Positions 14,924-24,653 of a DNA stretch of 64,000 nt are shown here, piece after piece. Numbering within the stretch: position 1 is the first letter of the stretch; each line of letters starts with the position of its first letter. Position numbers and translations under genes: made by a program. The notes beneath the pieces were generated by a model. That model saw only the letters and a program-made list of their open reading frames with translations. It was not told the DNA's origin and made no database searches. The stretch is from Agarivorans litoreus. GTDB taxonomy: Bacteria > Pseudomonadota > Gammaproteobacteria > Enterobacterales > Celerinatantimonadaceae. The stretch spans positions 3,715,001-3,779,000 of the forward strand of contig NZ_BLPI01000001.1 of the NCBI RefSeq assembly GCF_019649015.1, read 5' to 3'.

Positions 14924-16642
14924 ATGGAAGAACTCGAGTTATTACTTAAGCAAGTATATGGAACATCCCTAGATCCCAATTTAAGCGAAGACATCCTCCA
15001 AAAGATTGAACAAGCCAAAGCGGGCTTTCCCCGCTATCAGGCTTGGTCTGAACAAGATGTGATATTAATCACCTACGGTGATAGCGTGTTAAGTAAAGAG
15101 CAATTGCCTTTACAAAGTTTGCATCAGTTTTTACGCGAGTACTTATCGGGCTTAGTGAGCTCGGTGCATATTTTGCCATTTTTTCCCTTTAGTTCCGACG
15201 ATGGTTTCTCGGTGATTGATTACTATCAAGTTAACTATAACCTTGGTGACTGGACCGATATCGCCAAGTTAAATCAAGACTTTGAGTTGATGTTCGATCT
15301 AGTTATGAACCACTGCTCACGGCAAAGCCTATGGTTTAATGATTTTGTAAATGGATCTGGAGAGGGCTTGGATTATTTTGTTGAGTCCGATCCTTCGCTT
15401 GATTACAGCGCTGTAACCCGGCCGCGAACTAGCCCTTTAATTGTTGATGTTTATACCCGCCAAGGCTTAAAACATGTTTGGGCTACCTTTAGCGATGATC
15501 AAATAGATTTAAATTTTGCTAACCCTAAAGTGCTGTTAGCCTTTGTGGATATTTTCTTGTTCTATTTGAAGCATGGTGCTCGTTTTATTCGTTTAGATGC
15601 CGTGGCCTTTGTTTGGAAAGTACTGGGTACAAACTGTATTCACCTGCCACAAACTCACGCCATTGTTAAATTGCTACGTTGGGTGATGGAGCAGCTGGAT
15701 CCCAATATGGTGTTGATTACCGAAACCAACGTGCCCCACCAAGAAAACATTAGCTATTTTGGTGAAGGCGATGAGGCACACATGGTCTATCAGTTCGCGC
15801 TACCGCCTTTGTTGCTGCACGCTTTAAACCGCGGCAATGGCCATTACCTAACAGCATGGGCTAGGGATTTAGTGGCTTTGCCTAAAGGCTGTAACTACTT
15901 CAACTTTGTTGCGTCGCACGATGGTATTGGGGTGAGGGCGGTTGAACAAATTATTCCTAAACATGAAATTGCAGACTTAGCTGAATCGGTACACAATTTT
16001 GGTGGCTTTGTAAGCATGAAGTCTAACGGAGACGGTACACAAAACCCTTACGAGTTAAACATCTCTTTATTTGATGCGCTGCAGGGCACGCGTACTGGCT
16101 CTGACCAATGGCAAGTTGAGCGCTTTTTATGTAGCCAAAAACTGTTGTTGAGCTTGCGAGGTATTCCTGGAATCTATATCCACAGTTTAACTGCTACCGA
16201 AAATGATCAGTCTTTGGTAGAGCAAACAGGTCGAACTCGCTCGATTAACCGTCATCGCTGGGATCGTCAAGAGTTTGAAACATTGTTAGCTCAAGAGCAT
16301 AGCTCGCAAGCTTTGGTTTTTCAGCGCTACCGCGATTTACTGGCTTTACGTAAAACCATTCCCGCTTTTCACCCCGAATCGGCCCAACGAGTATATGATT
16401 GCGGTGATTCTCTATTTGTATTGCAGCGAGGCGACGCGCCTAGAGAAGCCGATTGCGCTAAGCACAATGGCTTGTTAGCAGTGTTTAATCTTACTAAACA
16501 CCCTCAACAACTTGAGCATTATGCACAGCTTCCGCACGCCTACCAGCAACAATGTGAAGACTTACTCAGTGATGAAAAAGTGATACTGGCTGACTATAAG
16601 CTCAAACCTTATCAGGTGCTGTGGTTAGTGCCAGATTTGTAA
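14924..16642 (+). CDS. GH13_18 sugar phosphorylase, probably glucosylglycerate phosphorylase
   Basis: 572 residues of the sucrose-phosphorylase subfamily GH13_18. Seen: FDLVMNHCSRQS, the nucleophile region ARFIRLDAVAFVWK, the acid/base LITETNVPH, and FVASHDGIGVR. Known activities include sucrose, sucrose-6-phosphate, glucosylglycerol and glucosylglycerate (E. coli YcjM) phosphorolysis. Because gpgS and gpgP lie about 6 kb away and no sucrose genes are visible, glucosylglycerate is my preferred substrate (inference). Start ATG 14924 follows GGGAG (14914-14918); the in-frame GTG at 14912 overlaps that site and is rejected. Confidence 0.8.
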   Translation: MEELELLLKQVYGTSLDPNLSEDILQKIEQAKAGFPRYQAWSEQDVILITYGDSVLSKEQLPLQSLHQFLREYLSGLVSSVHILPFFPFSSDDGFSVIDYYQVNYNLGDWTDIAKLNQDFELMFDLVMNHCSRQSLWFNDFVNGSGEGLDYFVESDPSLDYSAVTRPRTSPLIVDVYTRQGLKHVWATFSDDQIDLNFANPKVLLAFVDIFLFYLKHGARFIRLDAVAFVWKVLGTNCIHLPQTHAIVKLLRWVMEQLDPNMVLITETNVPHQENISYFGEGDEAHMVYQFALPPLLLHALNRGNGHYLTAWARDLVALPKGCNYFNFVASHDGIGVRAVEQIIPKHEIADLAESVHNFGGFVSMKSNGDGTQNPYELNISLFDALQGTRTGSDQWQVERFLCSQKLLLSLRGIPGIYIHSLTATENDQSLVEQTGRTRSINRHRWDRQEFETLLAQEHSSQALVFQRYRDLLALRKTIPAFHPESAQRVYDCGDSLFVLQRGDAPREADCAKHNGLLAVFNLTKHPQQLEHYAQLPHAYQQQCEDLLSDEKVILADYKLKPYQVLWLVPDL

Positions 16643-16906
16643 ATTGGTATACCAATAGTTGTTTCTTTACTATTGTGTTGCTTAAATTTTTCATTCCTTT
16701 TGTTTGTTTTGTATGGTTTTTATACTTTATTGAATCTTTTATCAAAGATGAGGGATTTGTCTACAAAAAGATAAATCTCACTCTTGATTGGTTCACCAAT
16801 TTGCTGTTTAATCCGCCGTTGTTCTTTTGCCTTATTTTACTTTTAAAGTATGAAAGGCCTAAGACTTCGCAAAACGATTTCTGCAATTTATGTATAAGGA
16901 TATGCA

Positions 16907-17467
16907 ATGAAAAAAGCAGCATTAATTGGCCTAAGTTTGTTGGCATTTGGCGCCAATGCATCTGATGCTCCTCGAGATTTTTACGTAGGTCTAAACTTAC
17001 TTCCTACTGGTACAATTGACATTGACGCTCTGAGTCAAGATCTTGATTTAGGGGCATCGTTCGCTTTCGGTAAGCGCTTCGATTTGGATGGCGGTTGGCT
17101 TATCGACGGCGAAATCGAATACCTATATATGGGAAGCAACACGATGAGTAATAATGGTCTTAGCATGGAAACAACTGGTTCAGGCTTGTCGTTAAATGTA
17201 AAACCTACTTACAAGTTTTCAGATAGTGGCTTGTACCTAGCTGGATTGGTCGGTGTAGGCTCATATAGCGTAGAACTTGAAGTTAGAGACGACCAAGGCT
17301 CTATTAAAGCTGAAGATGATGGATTAGGTTTTACCTACGGTCTTGAAGCGGGTTACGATGCAAACAGATTCGGTTTAGCGCTAGGCTATAAAAATGTTGC
17401 TGCAGATATAGATAGTCTATCAGTTGATTACTCTAGCTTTTATTTTGGCGCTAAATACAAGTTCTAG
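16907..17467 (+). CDS. Outer-membrane beta-barrel protein
   Basis: 186 residues. Signal peptide MKKAALIGLSLLAFGANA, then a small OmpX/OMP_b-brl-type barrel with alternating strands (FYVGLNLLP, WLIDGEIEYLYMG, GLYLAGLVGVGSY, FGLALGYKNVAA). It ends in FYFGAKYKF, with the terminal phenylalanine recognised by the BAM machinery. AGGA precedes the ATG. Function unknown. Its terminator AAAAAACCAGCGCC/AAGCGCTGG is split by the downstream IS4. Confidence 0.85.
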   Translation: MKKAALIGLSLLAFGANASDAPRDFYVGLNLLPTGTIDIDALSQDLDLGASFAFGKRFDLDGGWLIDGEIEYLYMGSNTMSNNGLSMETTGSGLSLNVKPTYKFSDSGLYLAGLVGVGSYSVELEVRDDQGSIKAEDDGLGFTYGLEAGYDANRFGLALGYKNVAADIDSLSVDYSSFYFGAKYKF

Positions 17468-17570
17468 GCTTGGGCTTAGTTTAAAATATTTAGCTAAATA
17501 AAAAACCAGCGCCAAGCGCTAATGCCGATCAGTTAAGACAGATCCATTGACGATCTTTCTAGGTATAGCA

Positions 17571-17604
17571 AAATCCGATGTCATTAATGGCATCGGATTT
17601 TTTC
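17571..17604 (+). terminator. Insulating terminator inside the IS4 leader
   Basis: AAATCCGATG and CATCGGATTT pair over a ten-base loop and are followed by TTTT, ending just before the transposase ATG at 17609. It probably blocks read-through transcription into the transposase. Confidence 0.65.
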
Positions 17605-17608
17605 GTTT

Positions 17609-18919
17609 ATGGACGTCTCACAAGCACTCAACATCATCAATGACTGGAAGCCCAATCAAATTGAAACACTGGCTGATTTGTTACCCCTTGAGCTCATCAA
17701 TGATGCCTATGCTTTGTCCGATACGGTTACGCTGAGAAAACGCAAGCTGTCGCTTGAGTCACTGGTCTGGTTGCTTGTTGGAATGGCGCTTTATAATGAC
17801 AAATCGATAGCCAATATCGTGAATCAGCTCGATATTGTTGACCGTGAAGGTAAGCCTTTCGTTGCGCCAAGTGCACTCACGCAACGGCGTAAACAGCTAG
17901 GCGAACAAGCGATACACGATGTCTTTCAACTCATGTCAAAGCGCTGGTGCCAACAAGCCAACTTCGCTCACTGGAATGGTTTAACATTACTCGGTGTTGA
18001 TGGTGTCACTTGGCGTACTGATGATTCTAAAGAGAACAGCGATGCATTTTCTCGACCTAAAGGCACACAATACCCACAAGTGCGCATGGTGTGTCAGATG
18101 GAGTTAAGCACACATCTCATCACCGCCAGTGCTTTCGACGACTACAACGTCAACGAAATGGTGTTAGCCGAAAAGCTGATTAAAGATACGCCAGACCATA
18201 GCCTAACGATGTTCGACCGTGGCTTTTATTCGATGGGGTTACTGCATGCTTGGCAGAGTGCAGGTACAGAGCGCCACTGGCTTCTGCCATTAAAGAAAAA
18301 CACTCAATATACCGTGCAGAGAAGCTTTGGGCGTAACGATAAACTTGTCACCCTTACTAGTAATCCTAGAGCGCGTAAGTTATGGCCAGAACTATCCGAA
18401 ACGATGACAGCTCGTCTCGTGACCCGCAAAATCAATGGCAAGACATTTGAGGTACTCACCTCCATGATTGACCCGATGCGCTTTCCAGCAGCAGATATTG
18501 GTTCATTGTATGGACACCGTTGGGAAATCGAACTGGGATACCGAGAGCAAAAACAGTTTATGTTGGGAAGGCGTTTGACACTCAGAAGCCGTAAACCGGA
18601 GCTGGTGCGCCAAGAGCTATGGGGCATTTTGCTGAGCTATAATTTGATACGGTATCAAATGGTTGAAATGTGCTTTGTGTTGAAAGGGAGCTACTTACCT
18701 TACCAGCTGAGTTTCAATGGCGCGTTAGCGCATGTCATGAGGTTATTGGTAGGACTGCCTTATTCCAGCCCAGGGGCAATTCCTCGGCAGCTCAAGCATT
18801 TTTATGGGATGGCAGAAAGCCTCATTCTTCCGCCAAGGCGAGAACGAACCTTTCCAAGATGCGTAAAGCCCAGACCGCAGCGATACGCTAGAAACAAAAA
18901 TGCCGTTCACCTTAAGTGA
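17609..18919 (+). CDS. IS4-family transposase, full length
   Basis: 436-residue DDE transposase. The first Asp lies in [11 protein letters not shown], the second in [11 protein letters not shown], and the Y-2-R-3-E-6-K block is [15 protein letters not shown]. The stop lies in the right terminal palindrome (18899-18927). There is no obvious ribosome-binding site, since the ATG follows a hairpin and T tract, so expression is likely very low. Essentially the same as the partial copy at 1-593. Confidence 0.95.
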   Translation: MDVSQALNIINDWKPNQIETLADLLPLELINDAYALSDTVTLRKRKLSLESLVWLLVGMALYNDKSIANIVNQLDIVDREGKPFVAPSALTQRRKQLGEQAIHDVFQLMSKRWCQQANFAHWNGLTLLGVDGVTWRTDDSKENSDAFSRPKGTQYPQVRMVCQMELSTHLITASAFDDYNVNEMVLAEKLIKDTPDHSLTMFDRGFYSMGLLHAWQSAGTERHWLLPLKKNTQYTVQRSFGRNDKLVTLTSNPRARKLWPELSETMTARLVTRKINGKTFEVLTSMIDPMRFPAADIGSLYGHRWEIELGYREQKQFMLGRRLTLRSRKPELVRQELWGILLSYNLIRYQMVEMCFVLKGSYLPYQLSFNGALAHVMRLLVGLPYSSPGAIPRQLKHFYGMAESLILPPRRERTFPRCVKPRPQRYARNKNAVHLK

Positions 18920-18969
18920 ACGGCATTGAGCGCCAAGCGCTGGTTTTTTAGTTTAGGGATGATGGTTGC

Positions 18970-21108
18970 TTATGCGGCTTTGGTTACTTCAAAGCGCTCG
19001 ACCAGTTGATGCAGGCGAATAATTGAGTTTTTCACTAGCGTGGTTCGGCGAGTTAGTTGCTGTGATGATAGTTCTAAGGAAGAGGTCGTCACTTGAGCCT
19101 GTTCTGCTGTTTCGCTATGGCGTTCACTGTTGCCGGCAATCATATTAATGATGGTGAACATGCTTTCCACCGCTTGTTGTAGTTCGTCGCTGCGGCTGCC
19201 AGAGTCTAGCAGGGCAGAGCTTTGGTCTACATTTTTAACGCCTTGTTCCATGTAATCGACTGCCGTTTCAGTTTTAACACGCAGTTTACCCATGGTGTTG
19301 CCAATGTGTTTGGCAGCTTCTGAGGTTCGCGTGGCAAGATTTCTTACCTCGTCGGCCACGACCGAAAAGCCACGACCATGTTCACCAGCGCGTGCTGCTT
19401 CAATGGCGGCATTTAGCGCTAGTAAGTTGGTTTGCTCGGTGATCTCGGTAATTAGCTTCACTATGTCTTCGATTTGCTTCATTTCATCGTTAACTTGGTT
19501 AACGCTTTTGGCTGAAGCCTCAACAATGCGTTTGATTTCTTGCGTGTTTTCTACGGCATGCTGGTATTCGGTTTCGGCGTTTTCTACCATGTCGGTCATT
19601 ACTTGCTGTAGGTTTTCAGCAGATTGAGTGGCTTTAACAATATCGCTTTGTTGGTGTTGCGCTAAGCTAAGCAGTGAGTCGATGGAATTAGACGTTTGTT
19701 GAGTACAATTATCAACCACTCCACAGCGACGCAACATGGAACTGCTCACTTGTTTAACCTCGTTAGAGGCATAAATGATACCGCCAACTACGCCTTCAAG
19801 GTTATCAATAAAGCTGTTAATCCAACGGCCTAAATCGCCAGTTTCGTCGGGTTTAAACTTATTAGCATCTAAGCGACGTTTTAAGTCGCCATCACCTTCG
19901 GCAATGGTTTGAATCACCCCACTCATGTTTTCTAAACGTCTCGCCAAGGGTTTGGCTACGACTTGTTTAAAACCAAAGAAGCTAAGGGCTGAAAATAACA
20001 CCAGTAGCCCAGCAAGTTGATTAAAGCTAAGGGCGAATTGTTGAGCTATCACTAAAGGAGGTACAAGGCTAAAGAGTGAGCTTATTAAGTATTTGTTGCT
20101 TAACTTATGGCTTAGTGAGCGGTGGCGATATACTTCTTCAAGGTCGGCTTCACACATCATACCCCAGCGATCAAGCGAACCGCGCAGCTGAAAGGTAGTG
20201 CCTTTACCAATGACCGGAATGTGTCGGTAATCCGAATAGCCGGGGTAATCAATAAACAGGTTACTGCCATTTTTGATGGTTTCTCTCACGCCTGGGTGGA
20301 GCTCATTAGTGGCTGGATCAGTAAATCTAATTTCAAATTCGGTATGTTTGGCTACTTTTACTGTGCCCCAGTCGGTGCTCACACCAGACTTTAAGTTTTC
20401 TCCATGAGAAAAAGTATTGTCTTCAAAGCGTGAACGAGACAATGCGGTACCTGGCTTAATAGTCTGGTCAAAATTAGCATCCACCATGAAGATGTAATTG
20501 TCACCCGACTCACTATATATATGGCCTGCTTCACGCTGAATTAAGTCACCTAATACATCGTTAGGCACTCGGCCACATAAGCAGCCCACCACTTCACCGT
20601 TAACCTCCAAAGGCTGGTAGAACATTAAGGTAACTTGGTCATGAAATTTTGAGCTAGACGGGCCAGGGGCCAAGGTGCGTGGATCTTGATAAGGGCCGTG
20701 CAAAAATTGCTGGCTAAGGCCTTGCTCTAGGGCTTGTTTGCTGGCGGCTATTTGTCCGGTATGTGGCTTATAGCTACTGGCGCTAACCTTGCCTTGAGAA
20801 TCAACAATAAACAGTTCAGAGAAGTCACTATTGCGGCTTAGTAACTGAGACAGAACTTCCGGTTGTTGTTCTAAGGGTTTGGTGGCGAGATAAAACATAG
20901 CATCTTGAAGAAAGTCCCATTGGGTATTAGCCCAGCCTTGTAAGAGTTTTACTCGTGTATTCGAGATGCTTTCAAAGGTTTGTTTTAGTTGTGGTTTGCG
21001 TTTTCGGTTTAACCAGCTCGCTTTACGCATCGCTAGCTTTCCGCTGTTACCAAAAATTGGTAACCAGTGTTTTTCTTGTTGTGTTAATTGCATAGAGTCT
21101 AAGTCCAT
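18970..21108 (-). CDS. Methyl-accepting chemotaxis protein with Cache-type sensor
   Basis: 712-residue chemoreceptor. The sensor region at about 45-330 resembles a double Cache fold ([32 protein letters not shown]). A hydrophobic pair at about 345-385 ([35 protein letters not shown]) precedes a HAMP-like segment and the signalling hairpin, with [20 protein letters not shown] and [13 protein letters not shown]. Oddity: there is no transmembrane helix before the sensor, so it may be cytoplasmic, unlike ordinary receptors. There is no CheR-tether pentapeptide. The ligand is unknown. Confidence 0.93.
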   Translation of the reverse strand: MDLDSMQLTQQEKHWLPIFGNSGKLAMRKASWLNRKRKPQLKQTFESISNTRVKLLQGWANTQWDFLQDAMFYLATKPLEQQPEVLSQLLSRNSDFSELFIVDSQGKVSASSYKPHTGQIAASKQALEQGLSQQFLHGPYQDPRTLAPGPSSSKFHDQVTLMFYQPLEVNGEVVGCLCGRVPNDVLGDLIQREAGHIYSESGDNYIFMVDANFDQTIKPGTALSRSRFEDNTFSHGENLKSGVSTDWGTVKVAKHTEFEIRFTDPATNELHPGVRETIKNGSNLFIDYPGYSDYRHIPVIGKGTTFQLRGSLDRWGMMCEADLEEVYRHRSLSHKLSNKYLISSLFSLVPPLVIAQQFALSFNQLAGLLVLFSALSFFGFKQVVAKPLARRLENMSGVIQTIAEGDGDLKRRLDANKFKPDETGDLGRWINSFIDNLEGVVGGIIYASNEVKQVSSSMLRRCGVVDNCTQQTSNSIDSLLSLAQHQQSDIVKATQSAENLQQVMTDMVENAETEYQHAVENTQEIKRIVEASAKSVNQVNDEMKQIEDIVKLITEITEQTNLLALNAAIEAARAGEHGRGFSVVADEVRNLATRTSEAAKHIGNTMGKLRVKTETAVDYMEQGVKNVDQSSALLDSGSRSDELQQAVESMFTIINMIAGNSERHSETAEQAQVTTSSLELSSQQLTRRTTLVKNSIIRLHQLVERFEVTKAA

Positions 21109-21262
21109 TTATATTATTTTTGCATGTTTAAGCAAGAATAATGCCTTTGCATAAATATGGGGCTCTATACTGGTGCTCGTGGTGTGACGGGGGCTTACTA
21201 AGCTAATTACGAAAAATTTCACGCCGTAAAGTGGTGCGGGCGTGCCCATTTGGTGCAACCCT

Positions 21263-21949
21263 CTAGACGGCAAAGCTTGGGTGATTAAACATATTAAGCT
21301 TGTTGAAAATCGCTTTTAGCTGTTTATTGGCATCAAATTGAATGCCCACTCTCAATTTGTCGCTGGTTTGCTGCTGGCTTTTAATGGCGCCGTTTAACAC
21401 TATTGGCTTTTCTGGGGTAAGTGGGAAACGTAAGATTATTTGTACAAATACCATGCTTAATCTTTGAGATGGCGCTGCTAATTCTATGCGGCAGCCTCCT
21501 TCCGACAAATCTAGTACCACGCCTTCCAACATATTGCTGGATGCTTGCTGCTCACTAATAACTACTGGTAGGTGAGTATTAATACGGCTTTCGTGGCGAA
21601 GCTGAATAAACTCGATCTGCTCTGGGTATTCAACAAATAACATAATTTGTGGCTTTTTGTTTATGGTGATGAGCTTGGTTTTAAAGGCCACACATAAGCC
21701 TGCATCACCCTCTACGATCATTCTTATCACATAGCTCTTACCTTCAAATATACGATCTTGTTGCTGGGCATAAATGCGTTGAGGCAGCGAAAAAGCAAAG
21801 TAAGCGCCTTATTGATAACCCACCAATTTGGCCTTAACACGTTGTTGCTTGTTTGCAGACCATTGAATGTCGACCATTGCGCCAGGACTTAACTTAGTTA
21901 GGGTATTTACAACGGTTGTTCTATCACTGGTGATTTGATGCCTACTCAA
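21263..21949 (-). pseudogene. YcgR-like PilZ protein broken by one in-frame stop
   Basis: The open part (21263-21730 and upstream) has the PilZ c-di-GMP motifs RHESR and DLSEGGCRIE. Reading further upstream in the same frame gives YFAFSLPQRIYAQQQDRIFE, then a TAA at 21811-21809, then SPGAMVDIQWS and RVKAKLVGYQ back to a TTG start at 21949 behind AGAGG. Both halves fit one protein of about 228 codons with an N-terminal PilZN-type domain. A single nonsense change (for example AAA or CAA to TAA) explains this. A sequencing error or a separately started short protein (GTG 21730) is possible. Confidence 0.7.
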
Positions 21950-21985
21950 GCTGTGAACCCTCTTGTTATTGCCCTATGCGTTACT

Positions 21986-22117
21986 TTACTGATTAAATTG
22001 CGAACTTTGGCTACTGCGCGTGTTTAACCATTCTTCAGTCATAATCTCAAAATCTAGCGCTAATACTGTGGCTAAAAAAACGATCATTGCGGCCATTCGT
22101 TTACGATTCATTTTCAT
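21986..22117 (-). CDS. Small single-pass membrane protein candidate (43 aa)
   Basis: The ORF begins MKMNRKRMAAMIVFLATVLA and ends SSQSSQFNQ. It has a positively charged start, one hydrophobic stretch of about 14 residues and a polar tail. TGGAAG lies six bases before the ATG. It sits 36 bases upstream of the PilZ gene on the same strand and could be co-transcribed. I know no family. Without homologues it stays tentative. Confidence 0.4.
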   Translation of the reverse strand: MKMNRKRMAAMIVFLATVLALDFEIMTEEWLNTRSSQSSQFNQ

Positions 22118-22193
22118 TACTTCCAGAGTGTTTATCTGTAGTGATTGTAATAAGGGATAGGATTTTAAATTGACTTTTTACGAATGCGGGGGC

Positions 22194-22230
22194 AATAAAA
22201 AAGCTTGTTCAAAGAACAAGCTTTTTTATT
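22194..22230 (-). terminator. Strong bidirectional terminator downstream of gpgS
   Basis: A 17-base-pair palindrome, AATAAAAAAGCTTGTTC, pairs with its complement over a three-base loop, giving T tracts on both strands. It separates gpgS from the PilZ region. Confidence 0.85.
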
Positions 22231-22248
22231 AAGCGTTAATCTGAAAAT

Positions 22249-23460
22249 CTAGCAGTTATCAGCTTCAACGGCTTGGTATAAACGTTCCAAAAAGTCTGGC
22301 GCTGCACTTTGTACTCGGTTCCAACTTGGAATGAATGGTGTGGCTGAAGGATTTTCTAAGAAGGTTTCTCCGGCTTGCATTACCGCTTTGGAAAACAGTT
22401 CTACCGCATCTTCTTCTGAGTGGCGATCTAGGGTTAAACCGTTGATTAATGCGTCTGCATGGTAGTTCTCAATGAAATCTAAGGCCATACGGTAATAAGT
22501 CGCTTTTAATGTACGTAGTTTGCCGGGGCTGAATGTATGTCCTTGGGTTGCTAGTTTACGGATCACCGCTTTACTAATATCGGTAGCCATTTTAGCTAAG
22601 CCTGCGTCTAAGTTGTCTAGGCTTAAGTCTTGGTGCTTATGGTCGTAAACATCCGCAATATCTACCTGACAAATTCGGTTGGTGGAGTGATTGCGGTAAA
22701 TTTCAGATAACACGCCTATCTCTAATCCCCAGTCTGATGGAATACGCAAATCATTTAGTACGTCTGACTGCATCGAAAACTCACCCGCTAGAGAGTAGCG
22801 GAAGCTATCAAGGTATTCTAAATAATCGTCGTAACCTTCAATTTTCTTCAAAGCTTTTAATAGTGGAGTCACTAATAAGCGAGCTACGCGGCCATTTAGT
22901 TTACCGTCTGCATGTCGGGCATAAAAGCCTTTGCAAAACTCGTAGTTAAATAGTGGGTTGGCTACCGGGTACATCAGGCGAGCTAGCATGCTTCGGTCGT
23001 AGGTAATAATGTCACAGTCGTGCAGACCTACTGCTTTGCTTTTACCCGAGGCGAGGGCGTAACCGAAGCAATACCATACATTGCGTCCTTTACCTGGCTC
23101 TTTAGGAGCGAGGTTATGTTCAGCCAGTTGGGCGTCTAAGGCGCGTAGGCGAGGGCCATCGTTCCATAAGATGCGCACGTGCTGCGGTAAGCCCGAGAAG
23201 TATTCTTTAGCGTAAGCAAATTGCTCTTCGGTGGCACAATCTAAACCAATGATGATTTCGCTTAGGTAAGGCACCTTTGCCAATTCTTCAACAATGGTTG
23301 CCAATGCCGGGCGTTCCAACTCCGAAAACAACGAAGGTAGAACCAAACTCATAGGTCTAACTTTTGAAAACGCTATGAGCTCCTGTTCTAACTCTTCAAG
23401 TGGGCGGTCAGTTAGGTTATGCAAGGTAGTCACAATACCGTTTTGATAAAAATCAGCCAT
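22249..23460 (-). CDS. gpgS: Glucosyl-3-phosphoglycerate synthase (GT81)
   Basis: Transfers glucose from an NDP-glucose to 3-phosphoglycerate, the first step to the compatible solute glucosylglycerate. 403 residues. It carries ARILWNDGPRLRAL-like and GKGRNVWYCFGYALA segments, the metal-binding HDCDIITYDR, and the acceptor region SDWGLEIGVLSEIYR. It starts two bases after the stop of gpgP, with GGAG in the end of that gene, so the two are one operon. galU lies in the same region and could supply UDP-glucose. Confidence 0.93.
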   Translation of the reverse strand: MADFYQNGIVTTLHNLTDRPLEELEQELIAFSKVRPMSLVLPSLFSELERPALATIVEELAKVPYLSEIIIGLDCATEEQFAYAKEYFSGLPQHVRILWNDGPRLRALDAQLAEHNLAPKEPGKGRNVWYCFGYALASGKSKAVGLHDCDIITYDRSMLARLMYPVANPLFNYEFCKGFYARHADGKLNGRVARLLVTPLLKALKKIEGYDDYLEYLDSFRYSLAGEFSMQSDVLNDLRIPSDWGLEIGVLSEIYRNHSTNRICQVDIADVYDHKHQDLSLDNLDAGLAKMATDISKAVIRKLATQGHTFSPGKLRTLKATYYRMALDFIENYHADALINGLTLDRHSEEDAVELFSKAVMQAGETFLENPSATPFIPSWNRVQSAAPDFLERLYQAVEADNC

Positions 23461-23462
23461 GG

Positions 23463-24344
23463 TTATGCTCCATTAAGTAAGGAATTTAAAATTTGTTGCA
23501 TTGATTGATGCCAGCCATGCGGACCTGGGTGAGGTGCTAGGCAAGAATTGGGGTGATTAATTACTAGCGCTTGAACATGTTTACGAGGGATGACAACTGG
23601 GATGTCGGCTTGTTCTAGCATGCTTAGGTCGTTTTCGCTGTCACCGAGAGCAATATTGGTGAAATTACGATTAAAATGGCTTTGGTAAACCTTGTTTAGC
23701 CAGTGCATGGCATCAGCCTTATCAAACTTGGCCTTTACGTGATAAAAACGACCGCCTTTTACTACCGCCAGATTGTGATCGGCAAGCTTTTCGGTAAATA
23801 CTTTTAACTGAGCATCGCTGTCGTTCCACAACAATGGTTCTGAGGCCATTCGTTGTTTTGCTAATTGCGCTTCGTATTTTGCCAAACCAGTATTAAGCTG
23901 TACTTCACTTAGGTTCATATCGTTAAAGCCCTGAAAGCGAAAGTGATATTGCTGACGTAAAACGCTCAGATATTGGCAAATATCTGGGTAGCTAGGGCCA
24001 AAGGTCTTAATTTTCCAATGCTGTTTACCAACATTGATCGGGGTTAACTGTTCGTGTTGAATTGGGCTATCAGCAGGAATACATACAGCAGAGCCGTTTT
24101 CGATGGCAAAAGGTTGCTGTAAAGCCATTTTCTTCTGAAGCTCTAATACTTCCATAAAGGTTTTGCTGGTATTAAAAATTACCGGCACTTTTAAAAGTTT
24201 TAACTGATTTAAACTGGGTATCGCAGCCTCAAAACTATAACTATCATGGTCTAACAAGGTGCCATCTAAATCCGTAAAAACCAGTAAGCTACTGGCAGTG
24301 GTGTATAGCTCTGTTGACGATAGTTGCTTTGCTAAATACTGCAT
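23463..24344 (-). CDS. gpgP: Glucosyl/mannosyl-3-phosphoglycerate phosphatase (HAD, Cof type)
   Basis: Removes the phosphate made by GpgS to yield glucosylglycerate. About 293 residues. HAD motif I is VFTDLDGTLLDHD, motif II FNTSKT, and motif IV NIALGDSENDLSML. The family is MPGP/YedP. I chose ATG 24344 (MQYLAKQL) because AGGGGC stands six bases upstream. Earlier in-frame ATGs at 24377 and 24395 lack this. It is the first gene of the gpgP-gpgS operon. Confidence 0.88.
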   Translation of the reverse strand: MQYLAKQLSSTELYTTASSLLVFTDLDGTLLDHDSYSFEAAIPSLNQLKLLKVPVIFNTSKTFMEVLELQKKMALQQPFAIENGSAVCIPADSPIQHEQLTPINVGKQHWKIKTFGPSYPDICQYLSVLRQQYHFRFQGFNDMNLSEVQLNTGLAKYEAQLAKQRMASEPLLWNDSDAQLKVFTEKLADHNLAVVKGGRFYHVKAKFDKADAMHWLNKVYQSHFNRNFTNIALGDSENDLSMLEQADIPVVIPRKHVQALVINHPNSCLAPHPGPHGWHQSMQQILNSLLNGA

Positions 24345-24596
24345 GCTGCCCCTAAATTTAACTGAGTGAATTTTCATTAAACGAAGCACGAGCAATGCCA
24401 GACAGGTAAAAAAGTTATACCTTTAACTGTATAAACTCATATTTATCAGTAGGTTGTTAAGGCTTTTGTGTTCATCATTTTAGCTGAGAGGCAGTGGCTC
24501 ACCGCCCTTTGTTGGTGCAAGCTTAAGAGTTTGTTGCTACTTTGCACCAATATGGCTAGCTGCTGTATTTAGTTAAGCCTTTGATTTACACTTGTT

Positions 24597-24617
24597 GTTG
24601 TCATAAATCTGTCATTA
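24597..24617 (+). promoter_or_regulatory. Pho box upstream of phoB
   Basis: TTGTCATAAATCTGTCATTA contains two direct repeats of the PhoB half-site (CTGTCAT-like), 11 bases apart. TAATTG about ten bases downstream could be the -10. This indicates autoregulation of phoBR by phosphate starvation. Confidence 0.8.
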
Positions 24618-24653
24618 ATACGTCGCATAATTGCCACAGTTTCTTAGATTGAG

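Larger units (their letters stand above)
17508..18941 (+). mobile_element. IS4-family insertion sequence, complete, with 13-bp target repeat
   Basis: The element spans 17521-18928 (1408 bp). Its ends AATGCCGATCAGTTAAG and, inverted, AATGCCGTTCACTTAAG match at 15 of 17 bases. The 13-base direct repeat AGCGCCAAGCGCT flanks it at 17508-17520 and 18929-18941. The target was a bidirectional terminator between the barrel gene and the convergent chemoreceptor gene: removing the IS restores CCAGCGCCAAGCGCTGG between A and T tracts. Confidence 0.95.
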
